A stretch of DNA of 11,419 bases from a candidate division NPL-UPA2 bacterium. Lineage in GTDB: Bacteria; Bacillota; UBA994. Shown in pieces: positions 4,743-11,419 of the stretch. The notes under the pieces were generated by a model. That model did not search any database. It saw only the letters and a program-made list of their open reading frames with translations, and was not told the origin of the DNA. Position 1 is the first letter of the stretch, and the number at the start of each line of letters is the position of its first letter. Position numbers and translations under genes: made by a program. The stretch is from NCBI GenBank assembly GCA_018725205.1, contig QLUB01000060.1, positions 1-11,419 on the forward strand, read 5' to 3'.

Positions 4743-6941
4743 GTGCAGTCGAAATTAGAGAAATCCCTTAATCCCATGCAAAGGCAAGCGGTAGAACACG
4801 GTCACGGCCCCCTGCTGATTCTAGCCGGGGCCGGTAGCGGTAAGACGCGGGTGCTGACGCAGCGCATTGCTCACCTCGTCAACAATGTCGGCGTAAGTCC
4901 ATGGCACATTCTCGCTATAACCTTTACGAATAAGGCGGCAAACGAGATGCGCGAGCGTCTGCTTCGGCTGTTGCCGGAGGCACGAGACCTCTGGATATCT
5001 ACGTTTCATGCCGCAGCTATGCGTATCCTGAAGCAACATGGTGATGCCATAGGACTTAACCGGAACTTTGTCGTCTACGACACACAAGACCAACTTGCCC
5101 TGATCAAGACCTGTCTCAAGCAGCAAAACATCGACTCCGAGCGGTATCCGCCGCAGTCCATGTTGGCACCGATCAGCAGCGCCAAGAACAACCTGCAGGA
5201 TGCCGAGGAGTTCGCAGGGAGAAGTCGAGATTATTACACCGACAAGGTGTCCTCGGTCTATCTTCTGTATGAAAAACTGCTGCGCCGGCACAACGCGCTC
5301 GACTTTGATGACCTGCTTTTGCTCGCGACAAGGCTCTTGACAGAGAGCCTAAATGTGCGCGAGCACTATCAGACGCGTTTTAAGCACATACTGGTGGACG
5401 AGTATCAGGATACTAATTTTGCGCAGTATACGCTCACTAATCTGCTGGCCGCTCGACACCGCAACTTAAGCGTAGTGGGGGATGACGACCAAAGCATCTA
5501 CAGATGGCGCGGCGCAAACCTACGCAACATCCTAGACTTTGAGCGCGATTATCCCGAGGCGGTGGTCTTTAAGCTCGAGCAAAACTACCGTAGCACGCAG
5601 TGCATCCTCACTGCCGCCAACGGCGTCATCTCCCACAACGTCACCCGCAAAGAGAAACAGCTATGGACTGCCAATCAGGACGGGGACCCTGTAACGCTGT
5701 TTACGGCGCTGACGGAGCAGGAAGAAGCCCTCTTTGTGGCGCACACTATTGCCGAAGAGCTTGCCGCACGCGGCCGCTACGAGTTCGCAGACTGCGTCGT
5801 GCTCTATCGCACGCACGCTCAGTCGCGCGTGTTCGAGGAAGTCTTTATGCGTATGAATATTCCTTACCGCATTGTTGGCGGGCTAAGGTTCTATGAGCGC
5901 AAGGAGGTCAAAGACTTGCTGGCCTACCTGCGGCTAATTGTCAATGTGCGGGACGATGTGAGTTTCAGGCGGGTCGTTAACGTCCCCGCACGCGGCATCG
6001 GCGAAGTGTCTCTCGCCAGACTTGAAACGCACGCGCGCAATAAGGGGTGTCCCTTGTTTGAAGCCGCAGGGAGTGAGGCGGCGTCCTTGGGATTAAAGCA
6101 AGGAACGCTTGGTAAGCTTACTGCCTTCACGCAGCAGATTACCGCCTTGGCGCGGCAGGCTGAGTTTGTCGAGCTGCATGAGTTTGTTACACAGGTGCTG
6201 GAGCAAACGGGTCTTATACAGCAATATATAGCGGACACGACACCCGAAGCCCTTTCCCGCCAAGAAAACTTAGCGGAAGTTGTGTCAGTAGCCCAAGACT
6301 TTGCGGAAAAGAATCCGGACAGCACCCTGCTCGATTTTCTCAACTCCGTTAGCCTCGTGACGTCGGCGGACGATGAGAGCGAATCGTCAGGCGGGGCAGT
6401 TACCCTGATGAGCCTGCACTCCGCGAAAGGGCTGGAATTCCCGGTAGTTTTCCTCGTGGGCCTTGAAGAAGGGGTATTCCCCCATAGCCGCATCTTGCAC
6501 GGCGAGGCAGCAGAGCTCGAGGAGGAGCGGCGCCTCTGCTATGTAGGCATCACCCGCGCCAAGGAGCGCTTGTTTCTTACCTATGCCAAGCAACGCCTTC
6601 TGTATGGCAGAACCAATTATAGTCTGCCGTCGCGCTTTGTAGCAGAAATCCCTGCGGCATGTTTAGTACACCGCGGGGGTCTGCGCGAGCGAGTTATGGC
6701 CGAGCCGCAGTTAGGGATGCGCCAAGCGCATGCGCCAATAGTGCCAAAGGTAAGGTCGGCAGATGCGGCGGCGCTCGCCCCGGCAGATAAAGTTAGTCAT
6801 CCTAAGTTTGGCGTTGGCACGGTCGTTAACGTCACCACCAAGGGAGAGGATACGTTGGTGACAGTCGCTTTCGCGCCTCCCCACGGCATTAAGACGCTGT
6901 CGCTGCAGTACGCCCCGTTGGTTCCGGTTAACGGTCAGTGA
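4743..6941 (+). CDS. pcrA: ATP-dependent 3'-5' DNA helicase PcrA (UvrD/Rep family)
   Basis: 732 aa, the usual PcrA length. All superfamily 1 motifs are present in order: Q-motif LNPMQRQAV, Walker A AGAGSGKT (28-35), Ia ITFTNKAANEM, II DEYQDT (219-224), III GDDDQSIYRWRGA (about 246-258), IV QNYRST, V SLHSAKGLEFPVVF, and VI EERRLCYVGITRAKERL (about 593-609). The C-terminal DKVSHPKFGVGTVV segment is the Tudor-like domain that binds RNA polymerase in PcrA/UvrD. It unwinds DNA in repair, in clearing RecA filaments and at transcription-replication conflicts. GTG 4743 is preferred because AAGGAG lies 9 nt before it; the TTG at 4734 touches that site. ligA follows 18 nt later, the common pcrA-ligA operon order. 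No promoter of its own was seen, so read-through from spo0F or an internal promoter is likely. Confidence 0.97.
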   Translation: MQSKLEKSLNPMQRQAVEHGHGPLLILAGAGSGKTRVLTQRIAHLVNNVGVSPWHILAITFTNKAANEMRERLLRLLPEARDLWISTFHAAAMRILKQHGDAIGLNRNFVVYDTQDQLALIKTCLKQQNIDSERYPPQSMLAPISSAKNNLQDAEEFAGRSRDYYTDKVSSVYLLYEKLLRRHNALDFDDLLLLATRLLTESLNVREHYQTRFKHILVDEYQDTNFAQYTLTNLLAARHRNLSVVGDDDQSIYRWRGANLRNILDFERDYPEAVVFKLEQNYRSTQCILTAANGVISHNVTRKEKQLWTANQDGDPVTLFTALTEQEEALFVAHTIAEELAARGRYEFADCVVLYRTHAQSRVFEEVFMRMNIPYRIVGGLRFYERKEVKDLLAYLRLIVNVRDDVSFRRVVNVPARGIGEVSLARLETHARNKGCPLFEAAGSEAASLGLKQGTLGKLTAFTQQITALARQAEFVELHEFVTQVLEQTGLIQQYIADTTPEALSRQENLAEVVSVAQDFAEKNPDSTLLDFLNSVSLVTSADDESESSGGAVTLMSLHSAKGLEFPVVFLVGLEEGVFPHSRILHGEAAELEEERRLCYVGITRAKERLFLTYAKQRLLYGRTNYSLPSRFVAEIPAACLVHRGGLRERVMAEPQLGMRQAHAPIVPKVRSADAAALAPADKVSHPKFGVGTVVNVTTKGEDTLVTVAFAPPHGIKTLSLQYAPLVPVNGQ

Positions 6942-6959
6942 TTCTAGCCTACATGAGAG

Positions 6960-8993
6960 GTGAGTTCAATTAGTGAATCTAAGATTCACCTAGACGTAAG
7001 GGAACGTGTCCAGACCCTGTGCCGTGACATTGCCACCCATGACTACCATTACCATGTGCTGGACGCGCCGCTGATTTCCGATGCCGAGTACGATCACTTG
7101 CTGCGCGAGCTCCGCGCACTTGAAGCAGAGCATCCGGAACTTGTCCTGCCTAGCTCCCCGACGCAGCGCGTCGCACCGCGCCCACTTGCGGCCTTTGACA
7201 CCGTAGGGCATCGCGTACCCATGCTTAGCCTAGCTAACGCCTTTAGCCGCGCGGAACTCGAGAGCTTTGACCGCCGTGTCCGCGAAACATACGACGGCCA
7301 AGTCCAATATGTAGTGGAGCTAAAAATCGACGGCTTAGCTGTAGCCGTCCGTTTTGAACACGGCCACTTCGTGCAGGCAGCTACGCGTGGCGACGGCGAG
7401 ACAGGCGAGGACATTACGGCAAATATACGCACTATCCGGTCCCTGCCCCTCACACTGCGCTTACCGTTGACGCTAGAAGCGCGCGGGGAGGCCTATATGC
7501 CGCGGGTAGCCTTCACGAAGCTTAACGAGGAGCGGGCCGAGCAGGGGCTCCAGGTGTTTGCCAATCCGCGTAATGCCGCCGCAGGCTCCTTGCGGCAGCT
7601 TGACGCGCGTGAGGCGGGCAAACGCAACCTAGATGTAGTCTTTTACGCGCTATCTGAACTGGAGGCCGCTGACACAGATCCAAAGTCGCATGAGGATGCT
7701 TTGTCCCTTCTTGCTCGCGCCGGTCTTAAAGTGAGCCCGCTGCGGCAGACCGTGGATTCTATTGACGCAGCCTTTAATCTCTGCCTCGAATACCAGGCTA
7801 AGCGCCACACCTTGCCCTACGACATTGACGGCATCGTCATCAAAGTGAACAACTTTGACGCGCAAAGGCAGCTAGGCGCAACGGCCAAGAGCCCGCGCTG
7901 GGCTATAGCCTATAAATTCCCTGCGGAGCAGGTCGTGACTAGGCTGCTAAATATAGAAATCACTGTTGGGCGCACGGCCACGCTTAACCCCACCGCCGTT
8001 TTAGAGCCGGTCGCCATTGCCGGGACTCTGGTAAGCCGCGCCTCGCTCCACAATGCTGAGTTTATCGCGGGTAAAGACATTCGCATCGGCGACCTTGTGT
8101 ACGTGGCTAAAGCGGGGGAAATTATCCCCGAAGTGTTAGGGCCGCTTGTAGATCGCCGCACCGGGGCGGAAAAAGCATTTGTCTACCCCGCCAACTGTCC
8201 GGAGTGTGGGACGCCAGCTGTGCAAAGGGCGGGAGAAGTGGCGTGGCGCTGCCCAAACCCCGCCTGTGCGGCGCTGCTCCGCGAGCGCATCATCTACTTT
8301 GTCTCGCGCGAGGCGATGGACATCACGGGCATTGGGGAGGCTTTAGTCGCCAACCTGCTTGCACATGGCCTAGTGCAGGACGCCGGGGACCTATACTTTC
8401 TCACCCGCGAAGACTTACTTAAGCTACCGCGCCTGCAAGCTAAGTCTGCGGCTAAAGTGCTTGCAGCTATAGATAAGAGTCGCGGCAACTCGCTTGAACG
8501 CTTGCTTACCGCCCTCGGTATTCCCTTAGTAGGGACAAAGGCGGCCCTTACCCTCGCGCAGGGGTTCGGGAACTTGGAGCAGCTAGGGACAGCTCGCTAT
8601 GAGGATCTAGTTGCTATCCCCGACATCGGCGACAAAATGGCCGCGAGCATCACCGAGTTTTTCGCTTTGCCTTCCACCCACACTTTGCTAGATAAGCTCA
8701 AGCGGGCAGAAGTTAATTTCACGTACCTTGTGAATCTTAGATTCACTGGGAGTCACACAGGGACAAGCCTCGCCGGGCTCATATTTGTGATTACCGGTAC
8801 GCTGCCGGGGCTAAGCCGTGAGGAGGCGACGGGCCTCATCTTAGCTCACGGTGGAACGGTGAGCGGTTCTGTAAGCGCACGCACTAACTACCTCTTAGCA
8901 GGCGAGAAGGCGGGGGAGAAGCTCACGAAAGCCCAGGCACTGGGGGTAGCTGTGATTAGCTTAAGTGAGTTGCAGGCCATGCTTAAACACTAA
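6960..8993 (+). CDS. ligA: NAD-dependent DNA ligase LigA
   Basis: About 677 aa, full length. Domains in order: Ia NAD-binding (HDYHYHVLDAPLISDAEYD), adenylation domain with the AMP-accepting Lys122 in ELKIDGL, OB fold (VGRTATLNPTAVLEPV), zinc finger with Cys413, Cys416, Cys431 and Cys436, helix-hairpin-helix region, and BRCT (about 600-677, VITGTLPGLSREEA). It seals nicks in replication and repair using NAD. The start is uncertain: GTG 6960 overlaps the only good ribosome binding site (GAGAGGTGA, 6955-6963), whose normal 8-nt spacing points to ATT 6969. Codons 5-10 and again codons 591-596 (residues LVNLRF, in the linker before BRCT) contain the same 18-bp palindromic sequence in opposite orientations. 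An insertion sequence begins 27 bp after the stop, and no terminator intervenes. Confidence 0.97.
   Translation: MSSISESKIHLDVRERVQTLCRDIATHDYHYHVLDAPLISDAEYDHLLRELRALEAEHPELVLPSSPTQRVAPRPLAAFDTVGHRVPMLSLANAFSRAELESFDRRVRETYDGQVQYVVELKIDGLAVAVRFEHGHFVQAATRGDGETGEDITANIRTIRSLPLTLRLPLTLEARGEAYMPRVAFTKLNEERAEQGLQVFANPRNAAAGSLRQLDAREAGKRNLDVVFYALSELEAADTDPKSHEDALSLLARAGLKVSPLRQTVDSIDAAFNLCLEYQAKRHTLPYDIDGIVIKVNNFDAQRQLGATAKSPRWAIAYKFPAEQVVTRLLNIEITVGRTATLNPTAVLEPVAIAGTLVSRASLHNAEFIAGKDIRIGDLVYVAKAGEIIPEVLGPLVDRRTGAEKAFVYPANCPECGTPAVQRAGEVAWRCPNPACAALLRERIIYFVSREAMDITGIGEALVANLLAHGLVQDAGDLYFLTREDLLKLPRLQAKSAAKVLAAIDKSRGNSLERLLTALGIPLVGTKAALTLAQGFGNLEQLGTARYEDLVAIPDIGDKMAASITEFFALPSTHTLLDKLKRAEVNFTYLVNLRFTGSHTGTSLAGLIFVITGTLPGLSREEATGLILAHGGTVSGSVSARTNYLLAGEKAGEKLTKAQALGVAVISLSELQAMLKH
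6972..6989 (+). repeat. 18-bp palindromic repeat, copy 1, at the start of ligA
   Basis: AGTGAATCTAAGATTCAC, with 8-bp arms around one base. It is identical to the reverse complement of bases 8730-8747. It lies in the first codons of ligA, just after the ribosome binding site. Its TCACCT edge (6986-6991) could instead pair with AGGTGA (6958-6963) of that site. Confidence 0.85.
8730..8747 (-). repeat. 18-bp palindromic repeat, copy 2, in the ligA HhH-BRCT linker
   Basis: On the minus strand this reads AGTGAATCTAAGATTCAC, identical to copy 1. On the coding strand it encodes the linker residues VNLRFT, placed between the last helix-hairpin-helix part and the BRCT domain, where LigA tolerates variation. 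Confidence 0.85.
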
Positions 8994-9020
8994 GACCGCT
9001 GTGCCAAAAACAGTTCTGAA

Positions 9021-9089
9021 TGTCAATCAAAAAATGAACCATGTGGCAATCTGTTTTTGAACCACTGGAGACATTTTGAAATTGAACCA
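9021..9089. repeat. Multiple terminal repeats of the IS21-family element
   Basis: Three units each end in TGAACCA, starting at 9021, 9044 and 9069. The first two share TGNCAATC at their start and an A/T-rich centre; the third is more diverged. In IS21 relatives such repeats bind the IstA transposase. AACCACTG (9060-9067) also recurs inverted at 9102-9109. Confidence 0.75.
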
Positions 9090-9400
9090 CCCCAGGCAGT
9101 TCAGTGGTTGGTAACGTTGTGATCTCCCTGTTTTGTACTTGTCCGTATCTCCTCCTTTCGTGCAGTGCAACCCCTAGCGCTTGTCAGTTTTAAGACAAAC
9201 CGAGCCACTAGAAATGGGCAGTTGTGAAACTTTGTGGACGGATCGATGCTCGCCTCCTATGTCGTTGACGGAGAGCTGCGGGGTGCTGCATATTTTCCCT
9301 CCCCCCCTAGGGGGGGAGGGAAAATATGCCTGTTTAGTCGGAAGTTGGGCGCTCTCAGTCAGTTTATACCTCATACCTTCGCCCCTCGCTCGCTTGTTAC
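9090..9400. other. Non-coding DNA between IS terminal repeats and istB
   Basis: No credible gene was found. Short frames on both strands run through the palindrome at 9288-9329, encode Pro/Gly-rich peptides there and have no family features. An AAGGAGGAG on the minus strand near 9150-9160 has no start codon at a usable distance. The 42-bp palindrome is the only clear structure. Confidence 0.55.
9288..9329. repeat. Perfect 42-bp palindrome
   Basis: Each arm is 21 bp (9288-9308 and 9309-9329), with the centre CCCCCCCTAGGGGGGG, inner flanks TTTTCCCT and AGGGAAAA, and outer ends GCATA and TATGC. There is no mismatch and no spacer. In either direction A's, not T's, follow the GC stem, so it is not an ordinary intrinsic terminator, though such a hairpin could block transcription or translation from both sides. 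It resembles dispersed palindromes seen in many bacterial genomes, which would mean an insertion into the IS end or next to it. Confidence 0.9.
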
Positions 9401-10180
9401 TCAGGCCTGCCCAGTTAAGGGGCCGCCAGCAACACTGGTTTGTGCTAACCTCTGGCGTAGCCTGTATGAGCTACCATTGGTGTCTATGATGTGAGATTTG
9501 TGCGTCATGCGGTCTACAGTGGCAGCTGTAAGCATAGGATCGTTGAATATCTCTGTCCAGCGAGAGAACTCAAGGTTAGTGGTAACTATGACGCTCCCTC
9601 TTTCGTTGCGGGAAGAAAGCACCTGGAAAAGGAGTTCTGCGCTGGCGCGATTGAACGTGAGGTAAGACAACTCATCGAGGATGAGCAACTGGACCTTACG
9701 GAGCTGCTTCTCCATGCGAGATAATCTCTTCTGCTCCTTGGCTTCTACCAGATCGTTTACGAGGCCCGCGGCTGCGTAAAAACGAACACGGTAGCCCTTG
9801 TTGCAGGCAGCCACCCCGAGGGCGATACTTAGGTGCGTCTTCCCAGTTCCTGGGTTTCCAATGAACACTACGTTCTCCTGGTGGTCGATAAAGTTGCCTT
9901 CCGCCAGATTAAAGAGCTGTGCCGGATCTACATTCGGCAGGTTCTTCAAGTCAAAAGTGTCCAAGGTCTTCATAGTGGGAAATTTGGCTTGACGGATTCT
10001 CTGTTTACGCTGGTTTTCTCTGCGGTTTTGCAGTTCACCTTTCATTAGGCGCACAAGGAATTCTTCGTACCCAAGCCCACCTTGTTCGGCCTCCCGGAGC
10101 ACTTGAGCATAACGAGCAGCAAAGCTTGGGAGCTTCAGCTCTTTTGCGTACAGGCTTATTAATGCCTTATGCTCACTCAT
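9401..10180 (-). CDS. istB: IstB-like ATP-binding transposition helper (IS21 family)
   Basis: 259 aa, full length. Walker A is GNPGTGKT (108-115), Walker B is LLILDE (about 165-170), and a sensor-type VIVTTNLEFSRW follows. The C-terminus RMTHKSHIIDTNGSSYRLRQ is characteristic of IstB. The N-terminal ~100 residues are the usual helical, DNA-associated part. IstB is an AAA+ DnaA-like ATPase that loads on target DNA and activates the IstA transposase. ATG 10180 overlaps the istA stop by 8 nt, so translation is coupled; AGGGTGG upstream is a modest ribosome binding site. Nothing in the frame suggests damage. Confidence 0.95.
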   Translation of the reverse strand: MSEHKALISLYAKELKLPSFAARYAQVLREAEQGGLGYEEFLVRLMKGELQNRRENQRKQRIRQAKFPTMKTLDTFDLKNLPNVDPAQLFNLAEGNFIDHQENVVFIGNPGTGKTHLSIALGVAACNKGYRVRFYAAAGLVNDLVEAKEQKRLSRMEKQLRKVQLLILDELSYLTFNRASAELLFQVLSSRNERGSVIVTTNLEFSRWTEIFNDPMLTAATVDRMTHKSHIIDTNGSSYRLRQRLAQTSVAGGPLTGQA

Positions 10181-11419
10181 TGTCAGCCACCCTGCCTAAG
10201 AGCACGTCGTAAGTGCTTAAATCCACTGGGTTCACTAACGGCAATGACGGGTCTACGTCTATGGCGCCGGGCTTGAGGCGCGCCGGCTGCAGTGCCTGTA
10301 ATACATTGAAGCGCACGGCTTCAAAGGCGTACTGCTCATGATGAATGGCTAGCTCTATTGCTTTAATTACGGCTGTTTCGCCATAATCTACGGCTAGTTT
10401 AAGTACGTCCACAAAGCCTCTGTCAGTAAGCTTTTCTCCGAACGCGCGGATGCTTGCGTGTACGGTGCGCTTGACTGGCGCTGCATCTCGCACAGCTCGG
10501 GTTTTTCTGTCTAGTATGGGCAGGTAGTGCTCCAATTCGTAAGCGACATCACTTTGCTTGTAGGACCTAGCGTGCTTGGCGACCAATGCGTGCTTGTGCC
10601 ACACTTCGATGAAGAGGGGGTACGCCTTAAGCGTGAGGTAACTGCCCACCAGCCTACAAGGGACGGAGTAATAGCTATTGTCGTACCTGACCAGCGAACG
10701 GTTATTGACTTGGGGATTGGTGACCACTGCAGGGTCAAATGGCTTGCCTGGAAGTGGAATCATGTGTTGTTGCTCCACCGCCAGCATTTGGCCTACCTTC
10801 TCTGGTCGACTCTCTATCTTGTGGTCGTGGTATTCCTCGCAGCCCTCGAGCAACAAGGCATTAAGCTCTTCGTATGATTCAACCCGGGGGACCGGCACCA
10901 ACATGTTTCTACGGCATAACCCTATAAGATTTTCCACAAGCGACTTTTCGTTGCCCTTGCCGGGGGCACAAAACCTAGACGCAAATACGTAATGAGCCTT
11001 AAGGAGCTTGAACGGGGCTTGCTCTTCTTTGACGTTTTTGCCCCAGCCTTCTTTAACGGCAGTTTTAACATTGTCGTAGATTAATGTCCTACACGCTCCC
11101 TTAAAGAACTCAAAAGCCTTTACATGCCCCTCTAAAAAGGACTCATAACGCTGGGTCGGGAACGCCATCACAAAGGGAGCCGCGCTGTTGCATAGCCTCA
11201 TACAAAACAGCTCAACCTTGACCCTGTGGCCCTTCATGCAAACTACCGCAGAGCCCCAGTCAACCTGTGCTGCTTGTCCTGGGTCAAACTCAAGGGGGAT
11301 GAACACCTGGGGTATTCCTTTAAGCTGTCGCACTAAATGCTTTACGGATGAGTAGGAGCCGGTGTGTTTCTGGCAATATAAAAGTACACAGTTTGGCAAC
11401 GAAAAGTGCAGAGTTGGCG
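10173..11419 (-). CDS. istA: IS21-family transposase IstA, partial (5' end outside window)
   Basis: The frame stays open to the right edge (LHFSLPNCVLLYCQKHTGSY at the visible start), so at least the N-terminal helix-turn-helix is missing. The visible part includes SVKHLVRQLKG, then the DDE integrase core: first Asp in QAAQVDWG, second Asp in IYDNVKTAV, and the Glu in SLVENLIG. The C-terminal beta-barrel region contains NNRSLVRYDNSYYSVP. IstA cuts and joins the element ends together with IstB. No stops or shifts occur in 415 codons, so the element may be active. Start and promoter cannot be assigned. Confidence 0.95.
   Translation of the reverse strand, partial: PTLHFSLPNCVLLYCQKHTGSYSSVKHLVRQLKGIPQVFIPLEFDPGQAAQVDWGSAVVCMKGHRVKVELFCMRLCNSAAPFVMAFPTQRYESFLEGHVKAFEFFKGACRTLIYDNVKTAVKEGWGKNVKEEQAPFKLLKAHYVFASRFCAPGKGNEKSLVENLIGLCRRNMLVPVPRVESYEELNALLLEGCEEYHDHKIESRPEKVGQMLAVEQQHMIPLPGKPFDPAVVTNPQVNNRSLVRYDNSYYSVPCRLVGSYLTLKAYPLFIEVWHKHALVAKHARSYKQSDVAYELEHYLPILDRKTRAVRDAAPVKRTVHASIRAFGEKLTDRGFVDVLKLAVDYGETAVIKAIELAIHHEQYAFEAVRFNVLQALQPARLKPGAIDVDPSLPLVNPVDLSTYDVLLGRVADNE

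Larger units (their letters stand above)
9021..11419 (-). mobile_element. IS21-family insertion sequence, incomplete at right window edge
   Basis: It contains istA and istB on the minus strand in the standard order, with an 8-nt overlap. The istB-side end begins at about 9021 with TG and carries three related ~21-bp terminal repeats (9021-9041, 9044-9064, 9069-9089), typical of IS21 elements. The other end and any target duplication lie outside the window. The boundary at 9021 is inferred from the first repeat and the family's TG terminus. About 310 bp of non-coding DNA lies between the repeats and the end of istB, more than such elements usually need. Confidence 0.85.

Noticed and set aside
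6953..6973. Seven-codon upstream ORF (ATG 6953) before ligA
   Set aside because: No ribosome binding site at a proper distance; most likely chance.
9174..9494. Short ORFs on both strands across the 42-bp palindrome
   Set aside because: The Pro/Gly-rich peptides come from the palindrome itself; no ribosome binding sites or homology features.

Overview
The window looks like chromosome of a spore-forming, selenium-using member of the Bacillota (Clostridia-like). The reasons are strong AGGAGG-type ribosome binding sites with GTG and TTG starts, a Spo0F-type receiver whose key residues fall at the B. subtilis positions, a pcrA-ligA pair, and a YedF-type selenium-metabolism protein. No rRNA, tRNA or CRISPR array was seen. 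No complete undescribed multi-gene system was found. The unusual content is short structured DNA and a few broken genes.

Layout. (1) Bases 1-1444 are a decayed, mobile-element-like stretch. It holds a frameshifted tyrosine recombinase running off the left edge (minus), a nested inverted-repeat structure at 543-657, a small putative lipoprotein gene (709-1203, plus), and a C-terminal scrap of an AAA+ ATPase (minus) next to a 35-nt hairpin. (2) Bases 1445-2557 (minus) carry yedF followed by a membrane-anchored FMN-binding-domain protein. (3) Bases 2640-4017 (minus) carry an NfeD/SPFH membrane-microdomain operon. The nfeD gene is split by a one-base frame change, the SPFH gene overlaps its end by 4 nt, and a sigma-W/ECF-like promoter lies in front. 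(4) Bases 4305-8993 (plus) carry spo0F, then the helicase pcrA and the NAD-dependent ligase ligA. (5) From about 9021 to the right edge is an IS21-family insertion sequence with istB and istA on the minus strand. It begins 27 bp after ligA, with multiple terminal repeats and a perfect 42-bp palindrome in its apparent non-coding end.

How the genes work together. PcrA and LigA are the replication/repair helicase and nick-sealing ligase, often neighbours in this phylum. Spo0F is the single-domain relay that takes phosphate from sporulation kinases and passes it to Spo0B. NfeD and the SPFH protein act together in membrane domains and cell-envelope stress, which fits the ECF-type promoter. YedF accompanies selenophosphate use. 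The FMN-binding protein probably carries covalent flavin on the outer face of the membrane.

The most noteworthy signals are an 18-bp palindromic sequence present in opposite orientations at both ends of ligA, the 42-bp palindrome, the 115-bp nested inverted-repeat element, the ECF-like promoter of the NfeD operon, and a perfect TATAAT overlapping the terminator in front of yedF.
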